From the NCBI GenBank assembly GCA_036557885.1, contig DATBGS010000176.1:1-42738 (forward strand): 42,738 nucleotides of DNA, given 5' to 3'. The DNA is from DATBGS01 sp036557885 (GTDB lineage Bacteria > Chloroflexota > Ktedonobacteria > Ktedonobacterales > DATBGS01). A program made the position numbers and the translations under genes. The notes under the pieces are model-generated. The model made no database searches and had not been told where the DNA came from. It saw only the letters and a list, made by a program, of their open reading frames with translations. Below are positions 1 to 7,368 of the stretch, one piece after another (the first letter of the stretch is position 1; each line of letters begins with the position of its first letter).

Positions 1-1415
1 TCGGTAATATCCTTGGCGGCTCTTTCAATCGCCTTATAAAAGCGGTCAAGCCTTGCAGCAAAATCCGCTCTATCAAAGGTGCGGCTGGTCAGAGCGCTGA
101 TAACCTTCTCGATCTCAACAGCGATGACATTGCGGTTGGTAAAATCGGAATTATTAAAGACAGTGCGAAACAGGCGCTCGGTAAGGAGGTGCTGTACCAG
201 CATCTCTTCAATGTGTTCACGGTTGAGTTGTGGGTTCAGTGCTTCTTTGCATAGTTCATGAAATGCTTTGAATGCCTGGATGAAGTCAGTGTTAGCACTA
301 TACTCTTCACGGATGCGGCTGAGGAGTCCCCGCGCCAGATCAGGAATACGGTCCTTAAACTCTGCAACTGCCTCCTGAAAGGACTCAATAGCAGGTTCAG
401 TATAGGTCAGGAACTCTTGCAACAGATCAGCAAGCCAACGTGGTTGTCGAAGATCCCCTTCCATAACCCGTTTGCCATGTTGATACAACACAGCACGTTG
501 CGTATCCTCAAAAATGATATTGGTGAGCGGATAGCCGTCTTTAATCTTTTTGCGAATCTCTGTCTCAAGATCGTCTTGGGGGTCTTTTGCTTCCCAGTAG
601 CCACGCGGCAAGTTAAACTCATCAAACAGTGTACCGTCTGGTTTCCGGCGATTAGGTACTCGCCGCTCTAACACCCAGCGCCAACCTGTTCGTGTACTGC
701 TTTCAAGCACCCGGAAAAATGCAGGGCGCAATCCTTCTTCATCTCGTATGCCCCGTTTGCTGTAGTCGTCGAGTGTCCGATAATACTCCTCGAACACTTT
801 ACTGCTCTGTGCTGGCTTGCGTTTTGGTGGTTGGCTCTGGGGAGGGGCCTTCTTGGACTTGGCAGTTTCGGCAGGTGCAGCAAACACCTTTTTGCTTTCA
901 CCTTGGGGTTTCTCCTGTTTTTGTGGCTTGGCCGCAGGGACGCTGGTAACTTGCTCTTGCTTAAGGGCTTCTGCAACATGTTCACCAAGCTTGACCCATA
1001 TCTCTTCTCTCTTACCCTTACTCAAGCTAATAAGCGGTTTATTTGGATCATTGAGTGTCTGATATTGTGCGAGAGGACTTTGTTTGAAAGCGCACGGACT
1101 CAGGATTACGGATAATATTTGTGTTCCCTCATGGATGGCTGCCTCCAGGAGCGGTGGCAATTCATTCAGGGCAATAAATTCTGAAGCAAGGAAATCAGCG
1201 CTGACCAAGAAGATTGCGACTTTGGCAGAGTTGATTCCTTTTTCGATCTCCTCATGCCAATTTGTCCCTGGAGCAATGTGGGTATCATCCCAGACATCAA
1301 CCTTGTGGTCCCGGATGTAGGGTTTTAAATGAATGTGCAAACGCTGTAAATGTTGCTCATCTTTGTGGCTATAGCTAACAAACGCCCTCGTACGGATCGC
1401 TGGATTCGCTGCCAT
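1..1415 (-). CDS. TIR domain fused to type ISP-like restriction-modification enzyme (partial, C-terminus outside window)
   Basis: An uninterrupted minus-strand frame runs from ATG at 1415 (AGAAGGA upstream) off the left edge, giving 471 visible residues. Residues about 8-145 look like a bacterial TIR domain: FVSYSHKDE near the start, DVWDD, and SADFLAS...NELPPLL, with E85 at the position expected for the NADase glutamate. A Pro/Lys/Gln-rich linker covers about 150-195. Residues 200-300 then carry a PD-(D/E)xK-type nuclease signature, D265 followed by WEAKD (E275, K277). The helical part that follows, ending in NVIAVEIEKVI and FYKAIERAAKDI, resembles the segment before the methyltransferase of type ISP restriction-modification proteins. 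The family assignment is from memory. TIR domains of immune proteins cleave NAD; a TIR on a restriction enzyme suggests an anti-phage role. The methyltransferase and any helicase would lie to the left of the window. Confidence 0.75.
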   Translation of the reverse strand, partial: MAANPAIRTRAFVSYSHKDEQHLQRLHIHLKPYIRDHKVDVWDDTHIAPGTNWHEEIEKGINSAKVAIFLVSADFLASEFIALNELPPLLEAAIHEGTQILSVILSPCAFKQSPLAQYQTLNDPNKPLISLSKGKREEIWVKLGEHVAEALKQEQVTSVPAAKPQKQEKPQGESKKVFAAPAETAKSKKAPPQSQPPKRKPAQSSKVFEEYYRTLDDYSKRGIRDEEGLRPAFFRVLESSTRTGWRWVLERRVPNRRKPDGTLFDEFNLPRGYWEAKDPQDDLETEIRKKIKDGYPLTNIIFEDTQRAVLYQHGKRVMEGDLRQPRWLADLLQEFLTYTEPAIESFQEAVAEFKDRIPDLARGLLSRIREEYSANTDFIQAFKAFHELCKEALNPQLNREHIEEMLVQHLLTERLFRTVFNNSDFTNRNVIAVEIEKVISALTSRTFDRADFAARLDRFYKAIERAAKDIT

Positions 1416-1597
1416 CACCGCACATCCTTCTGCTCAATAGATCAGCAAATACTGGTGTTGCAGAGAATACCAAACTGACACTCCACTCGTCAAGCTGAGA
1501 TGGCTGGAAAAGAAAAAACAGCGGTGGTACAAGGATTATTTTCCTGGGTACTCAAAGATGGTGACACTTTTGCAGGGTGCGCAGGCACACATCAATA

Positions 1598-1856
1598 TTA
1601 GAAACAGTAAAATGTTGATTGTGAGGAGTTCTCTGCTCCTCTTGCGTAGACTCTCAAGGCATCTTGAAAACTTCCCCAAGTAGAAGGATCCGTAGGGGAT
1701 GCTTTTTCTCCCGTCTTGGATTAAACGGAACCTTTTTATTTTCCCTCCTATCTCCACTTGTCGCCAAATAACAAACTGGGGGTATGCCTGAAGGTCTTTA
1801 GGCACACTCCCCTGCAACCGTTCTTGTTTATGGTGAATGTGTTCTATTTCAGCCAT
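1598..1856 (-). pseudogene. Frameshifted N-terminus of a phage/plasmid-type primase or replication protein
   Basis: The open frame from 1856 begins with a segment typical of mobile-element primases (VPKDLQAYPQFVIWRQVE, then GGKIK). After that the expected motif is split over three frames. The second frame gives KVPFNPR, and the third gives ASPTDPSTWGSFQDALRVYA before a stop at 1598-1600. Restoring one A in the run near 1736 and one A near 1721 would rebuild the usual order KVPFNPRTGEKASPTDPSTW, so I read two single-base deletions. No later primase domain follows, so the gene is also truncated. It starts 20 bp after the membrane/HTH gene on the same strand, which suggests one former replication module of an integrated element. 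The intact-looking 106-residue frame at 1536-1856 is not a real protein in this reading. Confidence 0.7.
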
Positions 1857-1875
1857 ATCACATCCAGTATACCAA

Positions 1876-2589
1876 TTAAGCGGTGTTGCGGGCTTTCTGC
1901 ATCCACTTGTTGGCTGTTGTGGCGGACATGCCTAACGCTTGCGCCACTGTGCGTGCTGAAGCATCTGGGTGGTGGGAAAGGTATTCCTTGACACGGAGAA
2001 AGTTTTTGTTCACCGGTGCTGGGAGTATCTGGGAAGCACATTCCTCGTGTGCAGGTGGTACGGGTTGTGCAAGTTCAACCTTTACCAGCTTTGGCTTGGC
2101 GGTCTTCACAGCCACATCTACTGTTCGCCCAAGATGACGTACAGCGTGTGCGACAATCAAGAGCACAATAGCAATCGAGCGTATCCAGATTAACGCTTCC
2201 ACTGGCACAAACACATGGATGTACGCTGTATCCAACGAAATGCTCAGAGTTTGTTGAATGGCTTCGATGTTAGACACAATGGCTGCGGTGAACAACAGAA
2301 GCAAAGAGAGGAAGGTGTACAGCCCAGCGCATACCCACTCCCGTTGTTTATAGTAGTGGAAGGTCCGCATGACGGTTCCTGGTACGGACGCATCAATACC
2401 GATACACTGTGTCCACGCCCACAACTCTTGCATAGGTTGGTTGTTGGTAAGTACGCTGCCTTTGGTGAGGACGTTTGCCATAGACGCGATCAAGCCAAAG
2501 GCAAGCAGAGGCACTGAAAGACTTGAGGCAAGCTCCAGTGTATACAAAATGGCGGTATCCAACTTCTGGATGGATGGGAACTGGCGCAT
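1876..2589 (-). CDS. Membrane protein with C-terminal helix-turn-helix domain
   Basis: This 237-residue protein has three likely membrane segments, at about residues 20-42, 98-120 and 150-170. They are followed by a charged linker and a C-terminal segment from about residue 193 (REYL-like, then ASARTVAQALGMSATTANKW) that looks like a helix-turn-helix. The start at 2589 is preceded by AAAGGAGCG. A membrane-tethered DNA-binding protein may regulate or partition the neighbouring element. I do not recognise a named family. The primase remnant directly downstream suggests both come from an integrated mobile element. A promoter candidate lies at 2625-2654. Confidence 0.65.
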   Translation of the reverse strand: MRQFPSIQKLDTAILYTLELASSLSVPLLAFGLIASMANVLTKGSVLTNNQPMQELWAWTQCIGIDASVPGTVMRTFHYYKQREWVCAGLYTFLSLLLLFTAAIVSNIEAIQQTLSISLDTAYIHVFVPVEALIWIRSIAIVLLIVAHAVRHLGRTVDVAVKTAKPKLVKVELAQPVPPAHEECASQILPAPVNKNFLRVKEYLSHHPDASARTVAQALGMSATTANKWMQKARNTA

Positions 2590-2624
2590 GGGGCGCTCCT
2601 TTAACCATTACTTGGCGGTAAAGC

Positions 2625-2654
2625 AGTAAATCGGAGAAAGGAGAATTGTGTCAA
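2625..2654 (-). promoter_or_regulatory. Sigma-70-like promoter of the membrane/HTH gene
   Basis: On the minus strand TTGACA (2654-2649) and TTTACT (2630-2625) are 18 bp apart. The gene starts at 2589, leaving a leader of about 30 bases. The -35 box overlaps the start codon region of the divergent hydrolase. Confidence 0.5.
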
Positions 2655-3460
2655 TGCGCATCCTGGCACATGGGCTGAACCTTGGATATGAGGAATGGGG
2701 TTCAGGGCAACCGCTGGTTCTTTTACACGCCTTTCCCTGTAATCGCTCCATGTGGGCGCATCAGATCAGCGCCCTGACGCAAACCCATCAGTTTCGCGTC
2801 ATTCTTCCTGATTTTCGCGGCTTTGGCGAATCGGACGTACCCGAAGGCCCCTACCCGATGGAACTCCTGGCCGAGGACACAGCGACGCTGCTGGATGCCC
2901 TGCGCATCGAACAGTTCATCCTGGGCGGGCTTTCGATGGGCGGCTATGCCGCTTTTGCTTTCTATCGCAAATATGCGCGGCGCGTGCAGGCGCTCATCCT
3001 GGCCGATACCCGCGCGCAGGCAGATACGCCTGAAGCCCGCGCCAATCGTGAGGAGATGATTCAGCTTGCCGAGCGCGGAGGCAGCGCTGCCGTTGCCGAG
3101 CGAATGCTGTCGCGGGTGCTCACCGCTCAGACGCTGCGTGACCCCACCGGCACAACCGCCCGGCTGCGCGCCATGATGGAGGCCGCCTTGCCAGCCGGCA
3201 TCATCGGCGCGCAGCGCGGCATGGCCGAGCGCCCGGACTCGACTGACTTGCTGGCGCAAATCCATTGCCCGACGCTCATTCTTGTGGGCGAGCAGGATGT
3301 GCTTACAACGCCCTCCGAGGCGCAGTTCATGGCTGAGCGCGTCTCTGATGCGCGAGTCGTGACCATCCCACAGGCCGGGCACCTGGCGAATATGGAGCAG
3401 CCCGAAGCCTTTAATCACGCGCTGGTGGCATTTCTAGAGGGGATAGCAGTTACGCTGTAA
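2648..3460 (+). CDS. Alpha/beta-fold hydrolase
   Basis: A 270-residue hydrolase of the 3-oxoadipate enol-lactonase/haloperoxidase-like type. The catalytic triad is visible: nucleophile S96 in GLSMGG, acid D217 in GEQDVLT and H245 in AGHLANMEQPE. HAFP at 27-30 marks the oxyanion hole region. There is no signal peptide, so it is cytoplasmic. The substrate cannot be told from the sequence. The start is either GTG at 2648 (5 bases after AAGGAG at 2638-2643) or ATG at 2654 (11 bases after). The stop codon lies inside the left arm of a long hairpin at 3450-3494. The gene is convergent with the next one. Confidence 0.85.
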   Translation: MSMRILAHGLNLGYEEWGSGQPLVLLHAFPCNRSMWAHQISALTQTHQFRVILPDFRGFGESDVPEGPYPMELLAEDTATLLDALRIEQFILGGLSMGGYAAFAFYRKYARRVQALILADTRAQADTPEARANREEMIQLAERGGSAAVAERMLSRVLTAQTLRDPTGTTARLRAMMEAALPAGIIGAQRGMAERPDSTDLLAQIHCPTLILVGEQDVLTTPSEAQFMAERVSDARVVTIPQAGHLANMEQPEAFNHALVAFLEGIAVTL

Positions 3461-3494
3461 TTCCCATTACGGCGTAATGGGAATTACAGCGTAA
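3450..3494. repeat. Perfect 21-bp hairpin between convergent genes
   Basis: The left arm 3450-3470 and right arm 3474-3494 are perfect reverse complements around a GGC loop. The arms are only moderately GC-rich and no T-run follows on either strand. It contains the TAA of the hydrolase (3458-3460). It could act as a bidirectional terminator or be a palindromic repeat element. Confidence 0.85.
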
Positions 3495-3510
3495 TAAGCT
3501 GTGCCGTTGT

Positions 3511-4530
3511 CTACGAGAGCGGGGGCAAGAAGAAGAGGCCGCGCGCCATGATCTCACCGGTAAAGGCGAAGGCCACCGCCAGATAGAGCATGCCCGTTGC
3601 CGATTGAAACGAGCGGCCCCTGGTCAGCCGATAGGCCAGGCCGCCCAGCCCCAGCGTAAAGACAAAGCCAAAGACCAGTCGAATTACATTGAGCGCCCCC
3701 GGAGAGATGGGCGGCGTGCCCGTCTGGGGCAGCCCAGAGGGAATGGTGCTGTGGATGAAAATGCTCAAGACTAATTCCAACCCCAGGCCAATGAGCATGA
3801 TCAACGTGGCAAGCTCCAGAGGCTTGCCAGAAGCCGTTGGGGTATTCAGATACCAGTGGCCCAGCAGCATCGCGGTGAGCACGCCGCCCAGCGCCAACGC
3901 GCCCGCAACGATGCTCGCCACCGTGAAGAATCCGCCCAGGTTTTCCGCTGCCAGCGGGCGATAGGCCATGCCAATCACCAGCAGTTCAGCCAGTGCTACC
4001 AACGCCGCCAGCCCGCCAACCACCCAGCGCAGCAGGCGCGCATTGAACCAGAGCAGCACGTTATAGACCAGCAGCAGGCCCGCAAAAACCAGCAGCAGCG
4101 TAAACTGAGAGGAAAGCCAGGCGCGGTCCAGGGGATATTGCTGGTAAAAGCCGGTGATGCCATTAAAGACCGATTCGGCAGCAAAATAGGAGCCAAACCA
4201 GTAGGCTAAGAGCGCCAGCACCAGATAGAGCAGCCCCTGGAAGACCAGAAACCCTTTAGTCACTCCCACACGCTTTTCAGCTTGTTTCGCAGAAATCTGC
4301 TTCTTTGCGCCCTCGTGGGCTTCAGCTTCATCGTCTTCCCCTGCTTCTTCTCCAGCTTCTTGCTTTTGCTCTCCAGCTTCTTGCTTTTGTAGGGCAAGAG
4401 GGGCCGGAGCCATCAGGCGCCTGGTGGCGATGCCGCCATACACATCCAACACATACAGGACGATATATGAACCAAGCGCTGTTTCTAACATCACCAGAAA
4501 AAAGGAGAGCGGGAGCGCATATACCAGCAT
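3511..4530 (-). CDS. Polytopic membrane protein with acidic repeat loop
   Basis: A 339-residue protein with about eight predicted membrane helices. The first spans about residues 5-28 and the rest lie from about residue 93 to the C-terminus. A cytoplasmic-looking loop at about 47-90 is rich in Glu, Gln, Lys and Ala. It holds a duplicated heptad, KQEAGEQ-KQEAGEE, encoded by a 21-bp tandem repeat at about 4351-4392. Motifs include GHWYLNTP and a C-terminal GEIMARGLFF. The latter is reminiscent of NrfD/DmsC-type quinone-linked anchor subunits, but I cannot assign it and no partner iron-sulfur or molybdopterin gene is nearby. A strong promoter lies at 4588-4617. Confidence 0.7.
   Translation of the reverse strand: MLVYALPLSFFLVMLETALGSYIVLYVLDVYGGIATRRLMAPAPLALQKQEAGEQKQEAGEEAGEDDEAEAHEGAKKQISAKQAEKRVGVTKGFLVFQGLLYLVLALLAYWFGSYFAAESVFNGITGFYQQYPLDRAWLSSQFTLLLVFAGLLLVYNVLLWFNARLLRWVVGGLAALVALAELLVIGMAYRPLAAENLGGFFTVASIVAGALALGGVLTAMLLGHWYLNTPTASGKPLELATLIMLIGLGLELVLSIFIHSTIPSGLPQTGTPPISPGALNVIRLVFGFVFTLGLGGLAYRLTRGRSFQSATGMLYLAVAFAFTGEIMARGLFFLPPLS
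4351..4392 (-). repeat. Two-copy 21-bp tandem repeat inside a membrane protein gene
   Basis: An 18-base block at 4351-4368 recurs exactly at 4372-4389, a period of 21 bases or seven codons. It encodes the repeated Lys-Gln-Glu-Ala-Gly-Glu segment in the acidic loop. Expansion or contraction would keep the reading frame. Confidence 0.8.
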
Positions 4531-4581
4531 GAGTAATCAACCTCAGCAAAGAGTCAGGATAAAGAAACGTTGTATTCTCTG

Positions 4582-4602
4582 CCCAGAATTATATCGTCTG
4601 GG
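4582..4602. promoter_or_regulatory. Inverted repeat around the -10 box of the membrane protein promoter
   Basis: CCCAGA (4582-4587) and TCTGGG (4597-4602) are inverted copies separated by 9 bp. The -10 box TATAAT (minus strand, 4593-4588) sits between them. The position suits a repressor operator. This is inference from position only. Confidence 0.4.
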
Positions 4603-4617
4603 TGAAATGGCTGCCAA
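4588..4617 (-). promoter_or_regulatory. Sigma-70-like promoter of the polytopic membrane protein
   Basis: On the minus strand TTGGCA (4617-4612) and a perfect TATAAT (4593-4588) are 18 bp apart. The gene starts at 4530, giving a leader of about 50 bases. Confidence 0.65.
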
Positions 4618-4693
4618 AGAACAGCGTTTGCCAGGTATGCTTCCGCTTGTCTGGTGTCAGCGCCAGGAGTCCTACATGATTGACAGCAGATTT

Positions 4694-4722
4694 TTGGGCT
4701 TGTAGGCTAGCGCTGATATGTT
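4694..4722 (+). promoter_or_regulatory. Promoter with extended -10 for the membrane glycosyltransferase
   Basis: TTGGGC (4694-4699), a 17-bp spacer and TATGTT (4717-4722). TGA precedes the -10 box, giving an extended TGN motif. The gene starts at 4749. Confidence 0.45.
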
Positions 4723-4748
4723 CTCTTCAGCGATGCCAAGGATTGAGT

Positions 4749-6086
4749 ATGACGCAAGCAATTTCTTCCCCTATGGAAACCACAGAAGCAGAGAGTGCCC
4801 CTACGCCTCTGGAGCGGCGGCGCACGGTGCTTCTTGCGATGCTGCTCTTTTGCTTTTCGTTGGTTATCTTACTGCTCACCAGCGTGAAGCTGCACATTGA
4901 TCCCTTTGCGCCGTCTGGTTCCAACCACTTTGTTTATCAAGCACAGAGCCTGCTGCAAGGGCGACTGGATATTGCCCCCTACGTTGGTGCCCACAATCCC
5001 CCCAACAACAACACCGATATTATTCTGGTGCATGGCAAGCACTATATCGTCTATCCGCCGTTTCCGGCCATTTTGATGATGCCTCTGGTTGCCATTTTTG
5101 GGTTGGGTTTGAGCGATATTTTCTTTACCCAGGTGTTTTCTGCCCTCAATATCGCGCTGCTGTTCTGGCTGCTGGAACTGCTGCGCACCAGCGGGCGCTC
5201 GCGGCGCACGTTTCAACAAAACTTTGCGCTGTGTGTTTTCTTCTTTATCGGCACAATCAACTTCTTTCTCTCGCTGGGCGGAACGATGTGGTTTACGGCG
5301 CATATCGTTGCCACTACCTGCACGCTGGGCTGTTTGCTTTTTGCCTTCAAACGCCGCTATGTGCTCAGCGCGATCTGCCTGGGCTGCGCCTTTCTCACCC
5401 GCGCTCCGGCCATAGTTGGCTTGCCTGTGCTGCTCTACCTCTTTCTGGAGCAGGAAACCGGCGCGGCACGACTGAAAGAGATGATACGCGCGCTGCGGGC
5501 GCGGCTGCCCTGGCGCAAATTAGTGGTGGCGCTGGTTCCGCTGGCGGTGACGCTGCTGCTGTTTCTGGCGCGCAACACGCTGGCTTTTGGCAATCCTCTG
5601 GAGAGCGGCTATACGTTTCTGGTGCAGCAAAAATACACGGAAGTGCGGTATGGGGTGGTGGGATTGCACTATATCTGGCCGGATTTTGTCGTTAATTTTC
5701 TCTCGTTCCCATCTTTCACGTTCCGCGATGCCTTCGACATCTCGCCACAGCTTAATCTCATGCCCAACAATGGCATTGGCTTGAGCGTCTTTGCCACGAC
5801 GCCGCTGTTTCTGTATCTCTTCTTTTCCCGCAACCGCACGCCCTCACCCTTGCGCAAGGCACTCTGGGTGAGCGTCGGGCTGCTTGTGGCAGCAGCGCTG
5901 CTGTATCACGCAGCGGGCTGGATACAGTTTGGCGCGCGCTACCTGTTTGAGGGCTACGTTTATGCGTTTCTGCTGCTGGCACTGTCCGAGCTAGAGATGG
6001 GCTGGCGCTTTTATTTGCTGGGCGTGGCGGGCATACTCATCAATCTGCTGGGCGCCCAGGCATTCTGGGGCAGCCTCCCTGGGTGA
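4749..6086 (+). CDS. Membrane glycosyltransferase of GT-C type (GT39-like)
   Basis: A 445-residue protein with about ten membrane segments. The first (around residues 29-47) precedes a large outside loop containing the NPPNNNTD and YPPFPA motifs. This layout is usual for polyprenyl-phosphate-dependent GT-C glycosyltransferases such as GT39/ArnT relatives, which move a sugar from a lipid carrier to protein or lipid outside the membrane. I chose ATG 4749 because AAGGA at 4738-4742 is 6 bases before it; the frame is open from 4680 but without a good ribosome site. It stands alone between a divergent and a convergent gene. Donor and acceptor are unknown. Confidence 0.65.
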   Translation: MTQAISSPMETTEAESAPTPLERRRTVLLAMLLFCFSLVILLLTSVKLHIDPFAPSGSNHFVYQAQSLLQGRLDIAPYVGAHNPPNNNTDIILVHGKHYIVYPPFPAILMMPLVAIFGLGLSDIFFTQVFSALNIALLFWLLELLRTSGRSRRTFQQNFALCVFFFIGTINFFLSLGGTMWFTAHIVATTCTLGCLLFAFKRRYVLSAICLGCAFLTRAPAIVGLPVLLYLFLEQETGAARLKEMIRALRARLPWRKLVVALVPLAVTLLLFLARNTLAFGNPLESGYTFLVQQKYTEVRYGVVGLHYIWPDFVVNFLSFPSFTFRDAFDISPQLNLMPNNGIGLSVFATTPLFLYLFFSRNRTPSPLRKALWVSVGLLVAAALLYHAAGWIQFGARYLFEGYVYAFLLLALSELEMGWRFYLLGVAGILINLLGAQAFWGSLPG

Positions 6087-6091
6087 TCTGG

Positions 6092-6151
6092 CTGCGAGTG
6101 AGCGAAGAAAGGGGCAGCACCCGATTGGATGCTGCCCTTCCTCGCTCGCGT
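6092..6151. terminator. Hairpin terminator between convergent genes
   Basis: GGGCAGCA (6112-6119) pairs with TGCTGCCC (6130-6137), and the outer segments GCGAGTGAGCGA and CTCGCTCGC extend the stem with mismatches. It lies between the glycosyltransferase and the PRC-barrel/BON gene and may stop transcription from both sides. No long T-run is present. Confidence 0.55.
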
Positions 6152-6181
6152 TCTTTTCGCGCTCAGGTTTGGGAAGGACGC

Positions 6182-7189
6182 CTATGCCTCGTCTGGCGTC
6201 TCCTCTTTGCCTGGGACAATATCTTCCCGACCATTCACCCCGGCCAGGGCAGGCAAAAACTCAGCATTGGGGGAGATGACAATCTCATTGTGCACCGCTT
6301 TGATGTCGGGCGCTTCCGAGGCGATAGCTTCAGCGGCCTTGCGCGCTTCTTCGGTGGGCACCACGCCGCGCAGATGGACATCACCCAGGTTGGGATAGAC
6401 GCCAATGGGTAGGCCGCGTGTGACCTCGGACTTCGCCAGCGCTGCGGCAATCTCCATTGCCAGATCGTTATCGGCAATCAACTCGTTGTAGAGGTTGCGC
6501 ACCTCCGGCACGAGCCGCGCCTGGTTTTCCGCCAGCCGCCGGTTCATCTCGCTGGAGACATAGCCTTGCAACCAGACATCGTTGCACTGGGCATAGACCT
6601 GGATGGCGTGCAGGTCCACGCGCAGGCGTGGGTAGTTCCAGAGCGATTCGCGTACCGCTTCAGCCAGTTCCGGGTCGGGGCGGTAGTGCGGCAAGATGGC
6701 AAACTCCCTGGCCGACACCTTGACCTCCAGGCGGTCAGCAGCCAGGCGCTCAAGCTGATCAACGCCAAGCAGCACCTCGCCACCAGCAATCGCGTGGCGA
6801 TGCGCGACCAGATGGGAAAGCTGGCCGGTGGCCGCGTCAAAGAATAGTTGCGACAGCGTGCCGATTTTCGTCGTGCCGCTCCAGATTGGCAGGTGCTCGC
6901 GCATCGCCAGCAACTCGCTGCCCTTGGGGGCCTGGGATTTCTCGGTAAGCTCCTCCACCGTCAGCGAGAATCGGATGCCATCTACCCGTGCCGCTGTCAC
7001 CAGATCAACCGGCAGGAAGAGTCGCTTCTTGACCAGCAGTCCACGCTCAACCACCACATGGCTGATATGCCAGTTTCCAACGTGCACATACGCCTGAGTC
7101 ACCTTGCCCAGGGTTTCATCGGTGGCATTGGCCGGGCTGCCAAAATTGATTTGCAATAATGGGCGATAAGGAACAGCCGTCGCTCCCAT
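6182..7189 (-). CDS. PRC-barrel and BON domain protein
   Basis: A 335-residue protein without signal peptide. A PRC-barrel-like segment lies at about residues 90-160 (IWSGTTKIGTLSQLFFDAATGQ region). It is followed by two BON-like repeats, about 185-250 (LWNYPRLRVDLHAIQVYAQ, WLQGYVSS) and 250-315 (VYPNLGDVHLRGVVPTEEA). PRC barrels are found in photosynthetic reaction centre H subunits and RNA-processing proteins. BON domains often bind phospholipid or polymers and occur in osmotic-stress proteins. The exact role is unknown. I prefer the ATG at 7189: the AGGAG upstream is 9 bases from it, while the ATG at 7198 directly touches that AGGAG. The C-terminus is acidic. Confidence 0.75.
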   Translation of the reverse strand: MGATAVPYRPLLQINFGSPANATDETLGKVTQAYVHVGNWHISHVVVERGLLVKKRLFLPVDLVTAARVDGIRFSLTVEELTEKSQAPKGSELLAMREHLPIWSGTTKIGTLSQLFFDAATGQLSHLVAHRHAIAGGEVLLGVDQLERLAADRLEVKVSAREFAILPHYRPDPELAEAVRESLWNYPRLRVDLHAIQVYAQCNDVWLQGYVSSEMNRRLAENQARLVPEVRNLYNELIADNDLAMEIAAALAKSEVTRGLPIGVYPNLGDVHLRGVVPTEEARKAAEAIASEAPDIKAVHNEIVISPNAEFLPALAGVNGREDIVPGKEETPDEA

Positions 7190-7368
7190 CAAAAACATCT
7201 CCTGTTATGTATGTATAGTCATAAGAGCAAAGATAAAGAGAGAAGACGAAGTGATCTTGTGCTCTCCAGTAGTGCGAAAACGGCGAAAAGGGCCGCATTG
7301 GAAGTGTAGCATGGCTGCATATGCTCTCGCAAGAGAAGGAAGGCTCACCACCTCACCACCTCATTACC

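Noticed and set aside
1536..1856. 106-residue minus-strand frame as a real small protein
   Set aside because: Only its first part resembles a family (primase N-terminus); the rest is the wrong frame after a deletion.
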